A DNA stretch of 64,000 bases, from positions 1-64,000 of the forward strand of contig JAOMOG010000002.1 in assembly GCA_028353405.1 (NCBI GenBank), read 5' to 3'. The stretch comes from Candidatus Poseidoniaceae archaeon (GTDB taxonomy: Archaea > Thermoplasmatota > Poseidoniia > Poseidoniales > Poseidoniaceae). Shown in pieces: positions 44,900 through 55,253 of the stretch. Each line of letters begins with the position of its first letter. The stretch's first letter is position 1. The notes beneath the pieces were generated by a model that did not search any database, was not told where the DNA came from, and saw only the letters and a list, made by a program, of their open reading frames with translations. The translations under genes and the position numbers were made by a program.

Positions 44900-47800
44900 A
44901 TGAGTGCTAAGGAAGGATTGAAGGATGGTGAAAATTCTCAATCTAATGCTGCATTTTTCATTGTATTCATCTTACTAATCACAGCCTATACGCCTATAAT
45001 AGGAAATTCACAACCAGATGCTATTCTTGAAAAAACATCGTACTACGAGACAGGTGATGTATCAAAATCAACATCAATTGAGCATTGGTCTGGACCGGAC
45101 TCCTTCTATCCTAATTCCAATCAAACCGGTGTGAACCAAACTCTCAATTCTTCAATTAATATCCCATATAATCAAAGTGTTAGCACAGCAGAAATATCAA
45201 TCCAGCCCCTTTTTACTTCAACCAACGGTAATGGAACAATGTTTGGTCCACAATCTGCTAATAATTGGAATGGTACGCACAATGACACCAATGGCATTGG
45301 GCATACTGGAATGCTTACGCTAGCAACCAATTCTTCACTTGGAACATTAACTGACTTTGAACAGAATGTTTACACTCCTATCGATTGGCTGGGGCATGGA
45401 GATAATGATGACATATGGCATATATTACGTCCTACCATAGATTCACTCAATACTTCAAGTAACCAATCTGTACCATCTAGTACGAGTCAAGGAATCGGAT
45501 ATCTGAGTTCAAGAGCATTGGGTGATATTTATCAAAACTTTAATTCATGCCTTAGTTCATCTGTATTCGAGGTTCCTAATTATGTTAATAATTATTCATT
45601 GACAACAAAGGTATGGCTTTCACTTTTAGATTCTGATGCTGTTTGGATTGAAGCGATGAATGATTCGGGGATCTGGCAGGTGATCACTCCTGATTCAAAT
45701 TATAGTAATTCTAGTTCACTAAATGGTTCTCCTTCAATGGTTTGGTCGGGTCAAAGCGATACTTGGCTTTCACAGCGCTTCCAATTAGATTCGATTGTTT
45801 CATCACAAAGTAATGAAATCAAAATCAGGCTCTGTCTACAGACCTCTTCAACTGTTAGTGCCCGTGCCGGAGTATTCTTTGATGATTTGAAACTACATAA
45901 TGATGGAGATCAATCAGGTGCATGGTTACACGGAAGTTTGAACGGAGATTATGCACCAGATGCAAATGGAAGGTTGATTGTTCCAGCAAACCTCAGTAAT
46001 TTGAGTGGAGCACTAGAGATTGAATTATTTACCAATTGGGATATTGAAGGTGGCACTAACGATGGAATGACCACTTGGCTATCGCTTGACAATGGAACAA
46101 ATTGGTATTTACTTTCTCTTTCACCGGGACATCCTGGAAACGGGATATGGTATCAAGGGACCTTTCATCAAACTGAATCTAGTGGGTGGGTGCCGATTAG
46201 TTATTCATTACCAGCGAATGTGTCTAGTCATGCTAATGCAAGTAATGCCCTATTCAGATTCCTTGTTCAAACCGATTCAATTGTAAATTATGGGGGACTC
46301 TCTTCATCTGGTTGGGAAGGAATGGCCATTGACGATATTGCGGTTTATGCCAACCGCAGTACTTCTAGTGCTCAAAAAAGAATAATTGCTAATTTTACCA
46401 GTTCGAGTGATGGCCTTTATGGTAATCAAAGTGGTTGGTTAAATTATTCAGGAGCAAATGTCAATCAGTGGAATTGGACCAACCTTCTGGGAGCCAATGG
46501 TCCAAAAGATATATTGTTCCGCTTTGATAGTGGAAACCTAGCACCTGCGGGCTGGTCTGTACAAACTAGTGATACGAGGAAATTTGAAGTTGGTGCGGTA
46601 AGTAATGCTGCTGGGTTTGGGCCAGCATCATGGCCTTCGGGAACTAATGGGGCAGGAATATACCTGGACAACAAATATACCAGTAATATGCGAACTCATC
46701 TGATAACTCCAATTTACGATATTCCTGAAAACTCTACAGCAAGACTTTCTTTCAAAAGTTGGGTTTGCACCGAAGCAGCTTGGGATGGTGGAGCGGTTTC
46801 ACTTTCAACAGATGGAGGAGATAGTTGGTGGTATATTCCACCAGATCTGAATGGATTCCATGACCAAATCTCTCAAGTCAATACATTTTCACCATTCTAC
46901 GGTGAAGGAATATTTGACGGTTCAAACGTCAATGGCGGTTGTCATAATGTCGTTAGAGGATTTGATTTGAAGCAATCTGACATCAGTAATCTTACCGGGC
47001 AAAGTGTCAGAGCGAGGTTTACTTTCTTTTCCGATACCTATGTGGAATTAGATGGCTGGTATTTGGATGATGCAGGAATTGAAGTAGATATATATGAGCC
47101 ACAAGGAGAATGGATTTCTAATTTGATTTCATTTGATGATGATTTTCAAAATGGTGGAATCTTGGATGGTTTCGTTGAAGAAACAGGAGGTACCAACATT
47201 AGATTCGATATCCTCTCGGCAAACGGAAGTGAAATATTTGGATTACAAAATAAAACACTTCCATTATCAATTGATTTAGACCGTAGTATTCATTCACAAT
47301 TTCAAGTAAGAGTAAGAATGAGCACAAACTCTCCGTTACAAACTCCAGTATTGAAAAATCTTAATTTCGGTTCAAATTCATATTTTGATGTATTTCACTT
47401 GCAACACCAATCTAGAGATTACACTATTTCCGGCCAGTCCAATATGGATTACTCAAGTGGACTAGAAATTATGGCTATTGGTCAGACTTCAATTTCATGG
47501 GATATCAACGCAGTGTGCCCTATGAAGAATGGAAGATTGACTATCGTTGGAGATAACACTACAATTTCTCACCCAGGATTAATTGTTAATCTTCAGCAAT
47601 GGGAGGAATCACCAGCGAGAACTATCTATGAGATGGCAAGCAGCACCTCCTTTAGAAATTCAACTACATTGAGTCTGACTATGTTTGCAGGTGATGAGAT
47701 TACTTCTGTAATGTTTGAGCCAGATTGCCTTTTCGCACCTAGGGATACAAAAATAATACTTGGTGATAGTCTGACAATCTTTGAAGTAAGTCCAGGTCAA

Positions 47801-50800
47801 ATGATATTCAATGAGATTCTACAATCAGTCAACGCTTCATCAGTTGACAATTTAATAGATCAATATTTCCAAGGAGGAATGAGAGAAGTTGTCAGTATTC
47901 CAATGACCGTCCAAACCTCAAGGGGTGCGATTAAAGTTGATTTCGGCTGGGTTGATGAGCCAATAATGGAAGATAGTATTTCTTCAATTAGTGCAAGCCG
48001 TTGGGTACCAGATCAGAACATGAACCTAACTACATTGAGTTGGCGAACAGAGAGCAGCGAACCATTATTTGACTTCCCAACCAAAATAGATAAGGTTACT
48101 TTAATGCTATCAACTTCACCGTTACAGAGTGATTCATTTGTTGAGGTTGAAGTTGTTAATGTTCAAAATAATCCAACCTTCCGTCAAGTCAAAGGAACTG
48201 GATTAGCAAGTTTGAATACAGCAAGTTGTCAAATTCAAATAATGCTGAATAGTGTAGAAGTTGATTGGTCAATTGATACACATTGGCTGATGGACGATGT
48301 TGATGAAATCCATTATTTGGTTTTGTCAACAGACGAGGAAGGGTTTGAAGCTGGCCCAGGACATTTAGTACGTTCAACGCCATTTAATGAATTTGAGAAT
48401 GATTTAGAAATAATTGATTTCAATGTTGTTTCAGGTAATTCCAAGCAATTAGGAGATGCGTTTAACCCGCTGTGGCCTTTCCATTTACAGCCAAACCAAA
48501 CTCTATCGGTAACGGGTAAAGTTAGATTCGAAGGCATTGCCAATACATGGGCTCCACAGGATTCAGCAGAGATCCAAATTGAGATGAAAGCAGTCCCTCC
48601 AAAGAATGAATCTGGTGGGATAGATGAGTGGATTGGTGAGCCAATTATTTGGTCGCAAGTATGGTACTCATCATTAAATCAAAATTCTGTATTTGACCGA
48701 GATTTGATAGTTCCTCAATCCTTTGGACAATTCCCTAGCGGAACACGTTTTGAAATTCGCCCATCAATAAGTCGTGTAGGTCCATTAAGCGAGAACTCGT
48801 CTACTAGTATTGATACAACTGCAAATTCAGTATTCGTTCCCTTTATCATCGATATCGAAAATCCAAAAATAATTTCAATATATGCACTTGATTCAGGTGG
48901 AATCACTCCTGCCGATGGTCACGTATGGATGTCGGGACAATCCCTTGCATTACGATTATTCATTGAGGACTCAGATGGTCTAGCAAGTCCTCTGAAGATG
49001 TATTATTGGCTAGAAAATCATGATGATAGTAATAACGATGGAATAATGCAGGCCAATGAATATAGAGAAATTAGTGTTACATTAAATAACGGTTTATTAT
49101 CAACCGATATTGATTTGCCGTTATTAGATGATGAACAAATCAAAGCCCCTGAAGAAATGGTTGGTCGCGCTAGTGTATATTTTGTCGGTGAAGATTTAGC
49201 TGGTAATTACATCGCTAATGGTGGTTCATTTGGTGAAGAAAATGACTTAGCTACAATCACTGTTGCCAACAGACAGAATACAGTAATAGACTACGATTCT
49301 CTAGAGTTTGATACAATACAGGGGGTTCTATTAGCAGGAAAAGAACACCACTTCTCATTCAATCTCACAGATGGAAATGGTATTCAAACACTTGATAGAA
49401 TTGAATTAGCATTGTTGGGAAGGGAAGATTTTTCAAATTGCTTCATCACATACTTTCCGAGGTATATGATAATTGAATACGATCAATATTGTATTATTTC
49501 AGCACCACAAGTTATTGTTACGAAGCATCCACAATCAGCGACTTGGAATGTTGATTTCACATTTAGATTGGATTGGAACGGCTCATATAATTCTGGCCAA
49601 GGTGGTGGAATTCCTTCTCTAAAAATATTTGATGAAGGACAAGATCTTGGCCTTGGTGTTAGCAAAATAAGTATGTTTTTGTGGCAACCATCATTTGAAA
49701 TTGAAATAGAAATTACCAGTCTAGAAGATATTACAGAACCAGTTGGAGTTATTGAATCTAACAATATGTGGCTGCTTAGAGGTGATGAGATTGAATTATT
49801 CGCAACATTAATGCACAAAGGAACTGGATTGGCAGCAGAATATTTCCCTACCGAGGCAGTATTAAACTGGCACTTAAGTGATACTGAGAGAGATTCATAT
49901 GGTGTCATTGAACTAGGTATTGATGGTAACATTTACCTTCTATTGGAGATTGATAATGAAATTGTTAAGCATAGATTTGCGACTTTGGAATTGTATATTT
50001 CAGGAACTAATATTGCCATTCCTCAACCGCTAATGATCAATATGACAATAGATGATTCCCCCCCATTATTAGCAATTCCAACTGGATATCTGACAATTAT
50101 AAATTCTGATGAAATGGAAAACGTTGATGTCGCCGTATTGATTTCAGATTCTGCTGGGATGAAAAACACCGAAATCACCATGCATTGGCATTTCCGTCGA
50201 GCAAATCAAATAGTCATGGGAAGTTATGGACAAGCCATAGTACCCTATAATTCACATTCAGGTACTACTACGACCTTTTTGGCAATAATTGATATGACCT
50301 TAGAAGACCAATCTATATTACAAGCATTTGATCGTGTTGAGATTTGGTTTGAGGCTACGGATAAAGCGGGATATGAATTACAAGGCTATGGTAGCTCATT
50401 TTCACCAGTTCAACCATTATTTAGATGGATTGACTTTGAACCTAGATTTGATACTATCCAAGCAACACCTTACCGTCCGACGATTGGAGAGGAACTCAAT
50501 ATCACAACACGAGTTGTAAACGAAGGGGTTTTGGGTGGTGAAATCACTTTGATACTAGCCGATTCCGATGGAAAAATATACGCAACAGAGGTAGTTTATC
50601 TCGAATCGGGTCAATGGCAGCAATTCAACTGGACAATAGAGGCCTGGAAAACAGGAAGACTTGGCTTAACATTACAAATCCTCAACCAGACAGGGGAAGT
50701 GCCGATACCGCTTGCCAATGTAGCAGAAATTCCTGAAGAGTCTATATCTGCAACATCTGGATTATTGGGACTCTCAATTCTGATGGTCTTATTCTCATCA

Positions 50801-50941
50801 ATAGGATTATTCATGGCAAGTCAAAAGAGAAAACGAGTGGTTGATGAATATGAAATGAAGAGAATTGGGCACTTAGTCGCAGCACATGCCTCTGCCCCAC
50901 CACGCCCTGCAGATTTAGATGAAAATAGCCAAGAGGAATAG
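44900..50941 (+). CDS. Giant extracellular protein with repeated jelly-roll/MAM-like domains and C-terminal anchor
   Basis: The protein has 2013 residues, with GAGGTGA seven bases before the ATG. A signal-type helix lies near residues 18-36 (AAFFIVFILLITAYTPIIG). The first half contains at least three jelly-roll or MAM-like units ending in conserved DD motifs (GVFFDDLKLHN, GMAIDDIAVYA, GWYLDDAGIEV), separated by Trp/Asp-rich strands. The second half is beta-rich with Ig-like segments (LALRLFIEDSDGLASPLKMY). A single helix near 1960-1980 (GLLGLSILMVLFSSIGLF) and a basic cytoplasmic tail anchor it. The protein is Ser/Asn-rich with many N-glycosylation sequons. It is a likely S-layer-associated or adhesion protein; no protease motif was found. 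Confidence 0.75.
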   Translation: MSAKEGLKDGENSQSNAAFFIVFILLITAYTPIIGNSQPDAILEKTSYYETGDVSKSTSIEHWSGPDSFYPNSNQTGVNQTLNSSINIPYNQSVSTAEISIQPLFTSTNGNGTMFGPQSANNWNGTHNDTNGIGHTGMLTLATNSSLGTLTDFEQNVYTPIDWLGHGDNDDIWHILRPTIDSLNTSSNQSVPSSTSQGIGYLSSRALGDIYQNFNSCLSSSVFEVPNYVNNYSLTTKVWLSLLDSDAVWIEAMNDSGIWQVITPDSNYSNSSSLNGSPSMVWSGQSDTWLSQRFQLDSIVSSQSNEIKIRLCLQTSSTVSARAGVFFDDLKLHNDGDQSGAWLHGSLNGDYAPDANGRLIVPANLSNLSGALEIELFTNWDIEGGTNDGMTTWLSLDNGTNWYLLSLSPGHPGNGIWYQGTFHQTESSGWVPISYSLPANVSSHANASNALFRFLVQTDSIVNYGGLSSSGWEGMAIDDIAVYANRSTSSAQKRIIANFTSSSDGLYGNQSGWLNYSGANVNQWNWTNLLGANGPKDILFRFDSGNLAPAGWSVQTSDTRKFEVGAVSNAAGFGPASWPSGTNGAGIYLDNKYTSNMRTHLITPIYDIPENSTARLSFKSWVCTEAAWDGGAVSLSTDGGDSWWYIPPDLNGFHDQISQVNTFSPFYGEGIFDGSNVNGGCHNVVRGFDLKQSDISNLTGQSVRARFTFFSDTYVELDGWYLDDAGIEVDIYEPQGEWISNLISFDDDFQNGGILDGFVEETGGTNIRFDILSANGSEIFGLQNKTLPLSIDLDRSIHSQFQVRVRMSTNSPLQTPVLKNLNFGSNSYFDVFHLQHQSRDYTISGQSNMDYSSGLEIMAIGQTSISWDINAVCPMKNGRLTIVGDNTTISHPGLIVNLQQWEESPARTIYEMASSTSFRNSTTLSLTMFAGDEITSVMFEPDCLFAPRDTKIILGDSLTIFEVSPGQMIFNEILQSVNASSVDNLIDQYFQGGMREVVSIPMTVQTSRGAIKVDFGWVDEPIMEDSISSISASRWVPDQNMNLTTLSWRTESSEPLFDFPTKIDKVTLMLSTSPLQSDSFVEVEVVNVQNNPTFRQVKGTGLASLNTASCQIQIMLNSVEVDWSIDTHWLMDDVDEIHYLVLSTDEEGFEAGPGHLVRSTPFNEFENDLEIIDFNVVSGNSKQLGDAFNPLWPFHLQPNQTLSVTGKVRFEGIANTWAPQDSAEIQIEMKAVPPKNESGGIDEWIGEPIIWSQVWYSSLNQNSVFDRDLIVPQSFGQFPSGTRFEIRPSISRVGPLSENSSTSIDTTANSVFVPFIIDIENPKIISIYALDSGGITPADGHVWMSGQSLALRLFIEDSDGLASPLKMYYWLENHDDSNNDGIMQANEYREISVTLNNGLLSTDIDLPLLDDEQIKAPEEMVGRASVYFVGEDLAGNYIANGGSFGEENDLATITVANRQNTVIDYDSLEFDTIQGVLLAGKEHHFSFNLTDGNGIQTLDRIELALLGREDFSNCFITYFPRYMIIEYDQYCIISAPQVIVTKHPQSATWNVDFTFRLDWNGSYNSGQGGGIPSLKIFDEGQDLGLGVSKISMFLWQPSFEIEIEITSLEDITEPVGVIESNNMWLLRGDEIELFATLMHKGTGLAAEYFPTEAVLNWHLSDTERDSYGVIELGIDGNIYLLLEIDNEIVKHRFATLELYISGTNIAIPQPLMINMTIDDSPPLLAIPTGYLTIINSDEMENVDVAVLISDSAGMKNTEITMHWHFRRANQIVMGSYGQAIVPYNSHSGTTTTFLAIIDMTLEDQSILQAFDRVEIWFEATDKAGYELQGYGSSFSPVQPLFRWIDFEPRFDTIQATPYRPTIGEELNITTRVVNEGVLGGEITLILADSDGKIYATEVVYLESGQWQQFNWTIEAWKTGRLGLTLQILNQTGEVPIPLANVAEIPEESISATSGLLGLSILMVLFSSIGLFMASQKRKRVVDEYEMKRIGHLVAAHASAPPRPADLDENSQEE

Positions 50942-50974
50942 TCAAGAAGAGAAGGCATCACGCCTCAACTACTA

Positions 50975-51056
50975 GCCGAGGTACCCGAGTGGTCAAAGGG
51001 GGTGGATTCAAGCTCCTCTGCATAATGCTTCGCAGGTTCAAATCCTGCCTTCGGCA
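50975..51056 (+). tRNA. tRNA-Leu (anticodon CAA), CCA encoded at 51057-51059
   Basis: The acceptor stem pairs GCCGAGG with CTTCGGC (one G-T). The D arm CCCGAGTGGTCAAAGGG pairs CCC with GGG, and the T arm pairs GCAGG with CCTGC around TTCAAAT. The anticodon loop TTCAAGC gives anticodon CAA (reads TTG). The long variable arm (GCA TAA TGC) makes it class II. The anticodon stem GTGGA/TCCTC has one T-T mismatch. The discriminator is A, followed directly by genomic CCA, unlike the other two tRNAs here. Confidence 0.85.
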
Positions 51057-51075
51057 CCAATCAAAAAACACTCTT

Positions 51076-51819
51076 TCAAGGACCTAGAATTGCATCGACT
51101 AGTGGCTGAAAAGTATCACCATGCAGATGCGGTGAAATTACATCTGCTGCATCTTTAATTTCTTGAAAAGAACCACCGACTGCTATTGACCAATTGGCTA
51201 GTTCAAACATTGACAAATCATTTGGAGCATCTCCGACACATAACAAATCTTGAGATGACAAATTCATTCTGTCTAAGATGAATTCTATACCTTTGCCCTT
51301 TGAGAGGTCGGGGGACATCAAATGGATTGCAAAACCAGTACGAATTACATTTAGATGCGACCACTTACTTTGCGAAATTTTTTCTTTAACCAATTGTAAA
51401 TTTTCGGAGGGAAATAAACACCACTCGCTTTCTCTCCAAGCATTGCTCTCAATTCCTTGTGGATCAAGATCTGGTATTTCTTCAGCAAGCCATAGTGCTG
51501 CTTCCCTTGCCTCCTCACCATTTGCTCGCATAACGACTTCAGGCCATTGCGGATGCCATAGAACTCCTCCATTCTCACAACAAATCGGGCCACTGAGTTG
51601 TAAAAACCTCCACAGTCCATAGGTGATTGCTCTGACATTTCCAGTAGCAAGAATAACTGCTATTCCAGCCGCTTCAAGCTTCCTTAGTGCAAGAATAGCA
51701 TCGGTATTGAGTCGTTTATTATCGTCGGTTAGAGTCCCATCAATATCGACGGCGACAACCTTCGGTCTCCAATCATCTGGAAGCCACTGCATGTGTATGG
51801 GCAACAGTACTGTTTTCAT
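51076..51819 (-). CDS. HAD-superfamily phosphatase, archaeal phosphoglycolate phosphatase-like
   Basis: The 247-residue protein has HAD motif I VDIDGTLTDDNKRL, motif II ILATGN, motif III lysine in KGKGIEFILDRM and motif IV CVGDAPNDLSMF, with CENGG in the cap. This is the Cof/sucrose-phosphate-phosphatase-like C2 group used by archaeal phosphoglycolate phosphatase. The natural substrate is not certain. The ATG at 51819 gives MKTVLLPIHMQWLPDDW; an ATG at 51792 is an alternative. It is divergent from the metal ATPase. Confidence 0.85.
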   Translation of the reverse strand: MKTVLLPIHMQWLPDDWRPKVVAVDIDGTLTDDNKRLNTDAILALRKLEAAGIAVILATGNVRAITYGLWRFLQLSGPICCENGGVLWHPQWPEVVMRANGEEAREAALWLAEEIPDLDPQGIESNAWRESEWCLFPSENLQLVKEKISQSKWSHLNVIRTGFAIHLMSPDLSKGKGIEFILDRMNLSSQDLLCVGDAPNDLSMFELANWSIAVGGSFQEIKDAADVISPHLHGDTFQPLVDAILGP

Positions 51820-51837
51820 CAAGTTTGGCAAAGACCG

Positions 51838-51860
51838 ATTATAATTATTATTAATTTTTC
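51838..51860. promoter_or_regulatory. Candidate shared AT-rich divergent promoter
   Basis: The run TTATAATTATTATTAATTTT lies between the phosphatase and the metal ATPase. It sits about 25 bases upstream of the phosphatase ATG at 51819, which would fit a leaderless archaeal transcript. It also sits upstream of ATPase starts at 51871 or 51919. It is the only TATA-like element in the gap. Confidence 0.4.
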
Positions 51861-51918
51861 TCGGCTTGAGATGAAATTTAATACTAGTCTTCAAAACAGT
51901 TTTGTTAGAGCAGTGTAT

Positions 51919-54648
51919 ATGGTCGGAGACGATGATGCTGAGGTTTTCCTTTCCATCGAAGACGATTATCCCTCGTCAGAGGATAAAAAACCAAGGTTTT
52001 CCAAAGCTAAAAAAGTTACAAAGGAGAAGCCAAAAATCGTTAAAACTGTAGAAAAAACTCCAGAAGAGGAAGTTTTTGATGGCGAGATATTAGATGCCGA
52101 AATCGTAACACAATCTGGTGGTGTTTATGACGTCGCTTGGCCACTACTAGGAATGGATTGCCCTGACTGTGCATCAAAAGCAATGAGGGCAATGTCCTAT
52201 CTGCCACAGGTCAAAACATCATTAGTTTCGGCAACATCTGGTGAAGTAAGGGCAACTGTTGATTTGGCCGATGGTTCAATTTCAGAAATTTCCTCAATTT
52301 TACACTCACTTGGCCACGCACCAAATGTTGAGCATCACCAATTGGTTGGAATCAGTGCTGGTGGTGTTGCGAGAAGAAACGGTGTTGAAGTAAGGAAATT
52401 GGAGAAGATTATTCGTTTACAACCAGGGATTCTCGATTGTGAGATTGATTCCGATAATCGTATATTGGTACAATTGGTTAGTGATACATCATCGCAATTA
52501 CTTGAAGCACGAGATTCTGCATTGGATGTAATATTAGGGGCGGCTCCAAAATATGTTGAAGCAAAAAGTGCAAAAATACGCCCCGATCAATGGAGATTAA
52601 TTGGTGGCGGTTTGGCACTTCCAATTCTGGTGTTAGTTTTAATGGCAGAATTTCTTTCACTATCGGGTATTGTAATCGCAATGATCGCTCTACCCGGATT
52701 GGCATTAGGTGGATTGCAGATGTTTAAAGAAGCGATTGCAAGTATTAAAAATCGCCAACTTGGATTTCAGGTTCTCACTAGTCTAGCAGTTATCGGTGCA
52801 GCAGTGTGGGGAATGTGGGAAGAAGCACTTATTGTAGCGATACTAGTTGCCTTTACAGCCCATTTAGAGGGTGATGCACTTGTCAAAGCAAGGGAGGCAA
52901 TGCAAGGAGGTTTGGATAGATTACCGCGCACAGCAAGAAGGTTATCTGGAAGTAAGTTACTCAACCAACAAGGACTTAATCAAGCGATAAAGACAAGTGG
53001 ATTTTCGTTACAAATGGTTCCTGATACTATCGACATCACTCCTGGGACTGGGCCGTTAGCAACCTGCCAAGATGAAGGTGAAGGCGTTGAGGTAGTGCCA
53101 ATTGATTTGATTCGAGTAGGTAATCAAATAGAGATTAGAAGTGGTGAATTAATTCCTTGTGACGGAATCATTCTAGATGGAATCGGCGCTTTAGATAAAG
53201 CGCCTTTAACCGGAGAATCAGTTCCAGTAGAGGTTTCAAAAGGAGAAGAAATTCAAGCAGGTTTGGTTCTTGCAAAAGGACCACTGGTCATTGAGGTAAC
53301 CGCAGTTGGCGACAATACTAGATTATCGGGATTAATTGAAGCAGTTCATACTTTCAAAGAAGAATCACCGCGTATTCAAAGTGGTATTGAGACATTTACT
53401 GCGATTTGGGTACCAACAGTTTTGATTGGTGCCTTTGTGGTTTGGTATCTAATGTTCCCAGATAATTGGAAAATAATTCTCCTGTTATGGGTTGTATCTT
53501 GTCCATGTGCCCTATTATTGGCAACACCAGTGCCACATGCTGCGGCATTATCAAACGCTGCACACATGGGAGTAATCTCTCGTGGTGGAAGTGTATTAGA
53601 ACGGCTGAGCAAAGTAAACCATGTATTACTAGATAAAACTGGAACATTAACATCTGGTAAACCAAAAATTGGTCAAGTAATTACAGCAAAGGGAAAGCGC
53701 AGTGATTCTGCAATAAAAATCGCTGCTGGTCTAGAGGCCCGTTCTAACCACCCCTATGCTCTTGCAATCATGGATTTGGCAACGGAAAAAGGATACAAAC
53801 CAAGTCCTATTCATGGTCATAGCGATGTTGAAGCTGGAGTAGTTGGTATGAGTTCAGGAAAGCAAGTATCGTTAATACGGCCTGATCGCTTAGTCAAATT
53901 AGGGATTAAAATTCCAAAGGAAATTCAAACAGTGCTCGACCAAGCCAACCAACAAGGGCATGGTGCTAGTATTCTATGCAAAGAAGAAGTTCCTATTGCA
54001 TTGTTTACATTTATTCATGATGACACTCGCAAAGGTTCGGATATGATAATTGAGAAATTATATCAGCGAGGAATAAATGTTGAAATTCTTAGTGGAGATT
54101 CTCAAGCAGCAGTATCAAAGTTTGCCAAACGGGTAGGCTTGCCAGAAGCTGCTGCACATGGTAACTTGAGTCCTGAAGACAAAGTTAAGTGGGTGAGGGG
54201 CAGAAGTAAAACGCACATTACAATGATGGTTGGAGACGGATTCAATGATGCTGCAGCCCTAGCTGTTGCTGATGTTGGAGTTGCGGTTGGTTGTGGGGAA
54301 ACAGTAAATTTAGAGGCTGCTGATGTATTGATACCTGCAGAAGATCCAAGCATGTTATGCGACTTGATTGATTTAGCGAGAAAGGCACAACGAATCTTAA
54401 TTGGAAACCTTGTTTTCTCGGTGGCGATAACACTAGCATTAGTTTTCGCGGTAATCACCGGCATGTATGACCAATTATGGGTTGGAGTTCTGATTCATGA
54501 AGCATCTGTAATAGTCGTCATTTTGAATGGTGCAAGGCTTGCAGGTAATTCTGGTGCTATGCAATTACTATCTCAAATCCTTAAATCATTATATTTTGAT
54601 ACTAGAAAATCCTTCGATGCCTTATTTTTGAAGTACCGTTCTAATTAA
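51919..54648 (+). CDS. P1B-type heavy metal-transporting ATPase (Zn/Cd/Pb or Cu type)
   Basis: The protein has about 909 residues. Its HMA domain contains GMDCPDCA (near residue 78), the ZntA/CadA form of the metal-binding CxxC. Membrane metal site CPC is in SCPCALLLATP. Other motifs are the phosphorylation site DKTGTLT, the HP locus RSNHPYAL and the hinge GDGFNDAAAL. The acidic N-terminus has a Lys-rich stretch, then FDGEILDAEIV before the HMA domain. It exports metal ions using ATP. CPC with GMDCPDCA favours Zn/Cd/Pb over Cu, but this is not proof. An in-frame ATG at 51871 is also possible. A wHTH regulator follows. Confidence 0.92.
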   Translation: MVGDDDAEVFLSIEDDYPSSEDKKPRFSKAKKVTKEKPKIVKTVEKTPEEEVFDGEILDAEIVTQSGGVYDVAWPLLGMDCPDCASKAMRAMSYLPQVKTSLVSATSGEVRATVDLADGSISEISSILHSLGHAPNVEHHQLVGISAGGVARRNGVEVRKLEKIIRLQPGILDCEIDSDNRILVQLVSDTSSQLLEARDSALDVILGAAPKYVEAKSAKIRPDQWRLIGGGLALPILVLVLMAEFLSLSGIVIAMIALPGLALGGLQMFKEAIASIKNRQLGFQVLTSLAVIGAAVWGMWEEALIVAILVAFTAHLEGDALVKAREAMQGGLDRLPRTARRLSGSKLLNQQGLNQAIKTSGFSLQMVPDTIDITPGTGPLATCQDEGEGVEVVPIDLIRVGNQIEIRSGELIPCDGIILDGIGALDKAPLTGESVPVEVSKGEEIQAGLVLAKGPLVIEVTAVGDNTRLSGLIEAVHTFKEESPRIQSGIETFTAIWVPTVLIGAFVVWYLMFPDNWKIILLLWVVSCPCALLLATPVPHAAALSNAAHMGVISRGGSVLERLSKVNHVLLDKTGTLTSGKPKIGQVITAKGKRSDSAIKIAAGLEARSNHPYALAIMDLATEKGYKPSPIHGHSDVEAGVVGMSSGKQVSLIRPDRLVKLGIKIPKEIQTVLDQANQQGHGASILCKEEVPIALFTFIHDDTRKGSDMIIEKLYQRGINVEILSGDSQAAVSKFAKRVGLPEAAAHGNLSPEDKVKWVRGRSKTHITMMVGDGFNDAAALAVADVGVAVGCGETVNLEAADVLIPAEDPSMLCDLIDLARKAQRILIGNLVFSVAITLALVFAVITGMYDQLWVGVLIHEASVIVVILNGARLAGNSGAMQLLSQILKSLYFDTRKSFDALFLKYRSN

Positions 54649-54701
54649 TTTCCCGCGATATCTTCATACCTAAAGCACGCCTCTTCTCACTTGGTGAGAC
54701 A

Positions 54702-55211
54702 ATGGCACGACTACACGCAGACCCAGTGACTACTGCATTAGTACACCCTACACGGAGAAATCTGTACTCGACATTAATGGCAGTTGAAGAGATGAGTACT
54801 GTTCAACTTCAAGCAGCAGTCAATGTTGATAGATACAATTTATATCACCATCTGAAGAAACTTGCTTCTCTAAATCTGGTTGAAAATCATAGAGATGTAG
54901 GAAGGGCACGTTGGTGGAAAATCACTCAACGTGTCACTCTACCTGGGATCGTTGGTAGCAACGAACCGATTGCAGCACAGCCGGTAGCAACCGTCTCCGC
55001 TAGTGAGATTGATACTACTGGGCTTCCAAGTGAATTAGCAACTGCAATTTCCGAAGGAAGAGACATACACATTGTCAATTTAGATGGTTCCCGCGAGCAA
55101 ATTGGAGCAAAGAAAATGCTTGAGGCATTAGCCAATGATTACGGTATCGAACTCAATCTACCATTTACTTTCGTTCCAGGTGGAATCGCATTGATCGGCA
55201 AGAGCCGATGA
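54702..55211 (+). CDS. ArsR-like winged helix-turn-helix regulator
   Basis: The 169-residue protein begins MARLHADPVTTALVHPTRRN, a winged-helix start of the ArsR/TrmB sort. The recognition helix region is VDRYNLYHHLKKLASLNLVE, followed by wing RARWWKIT. The C-terminal 90 residues (AIGSNEP to GIALIGKSR) form a separate small domain with no cysteine or histidine cluster, so metal sensing through a known ArsR site is not visible. GGTGAG at 54693 is the ribosome binding site. It is downstream of the metal ATPase in the same direction, and may regulate it. Confidence 0.75.
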   Translation: MARLHADPVTTALVHPTRRNLYSTLMAVEEMSTVQLQAAVNVDRYNLYHHLKKLASLNLVENHRDVGRARWWKITQRVTLPGIVGSNEPIAAQPVATVSASEIDTTGLPSELATAISEGRDIHIVNLDGSREQIGAKKMLEALANDYGIELNLPFTFVPGGIALIGKSR

Positions 55212-55253
55212 TCATTCAACAATAATCAAGAATAATACGGATGTGGCTTAGGC

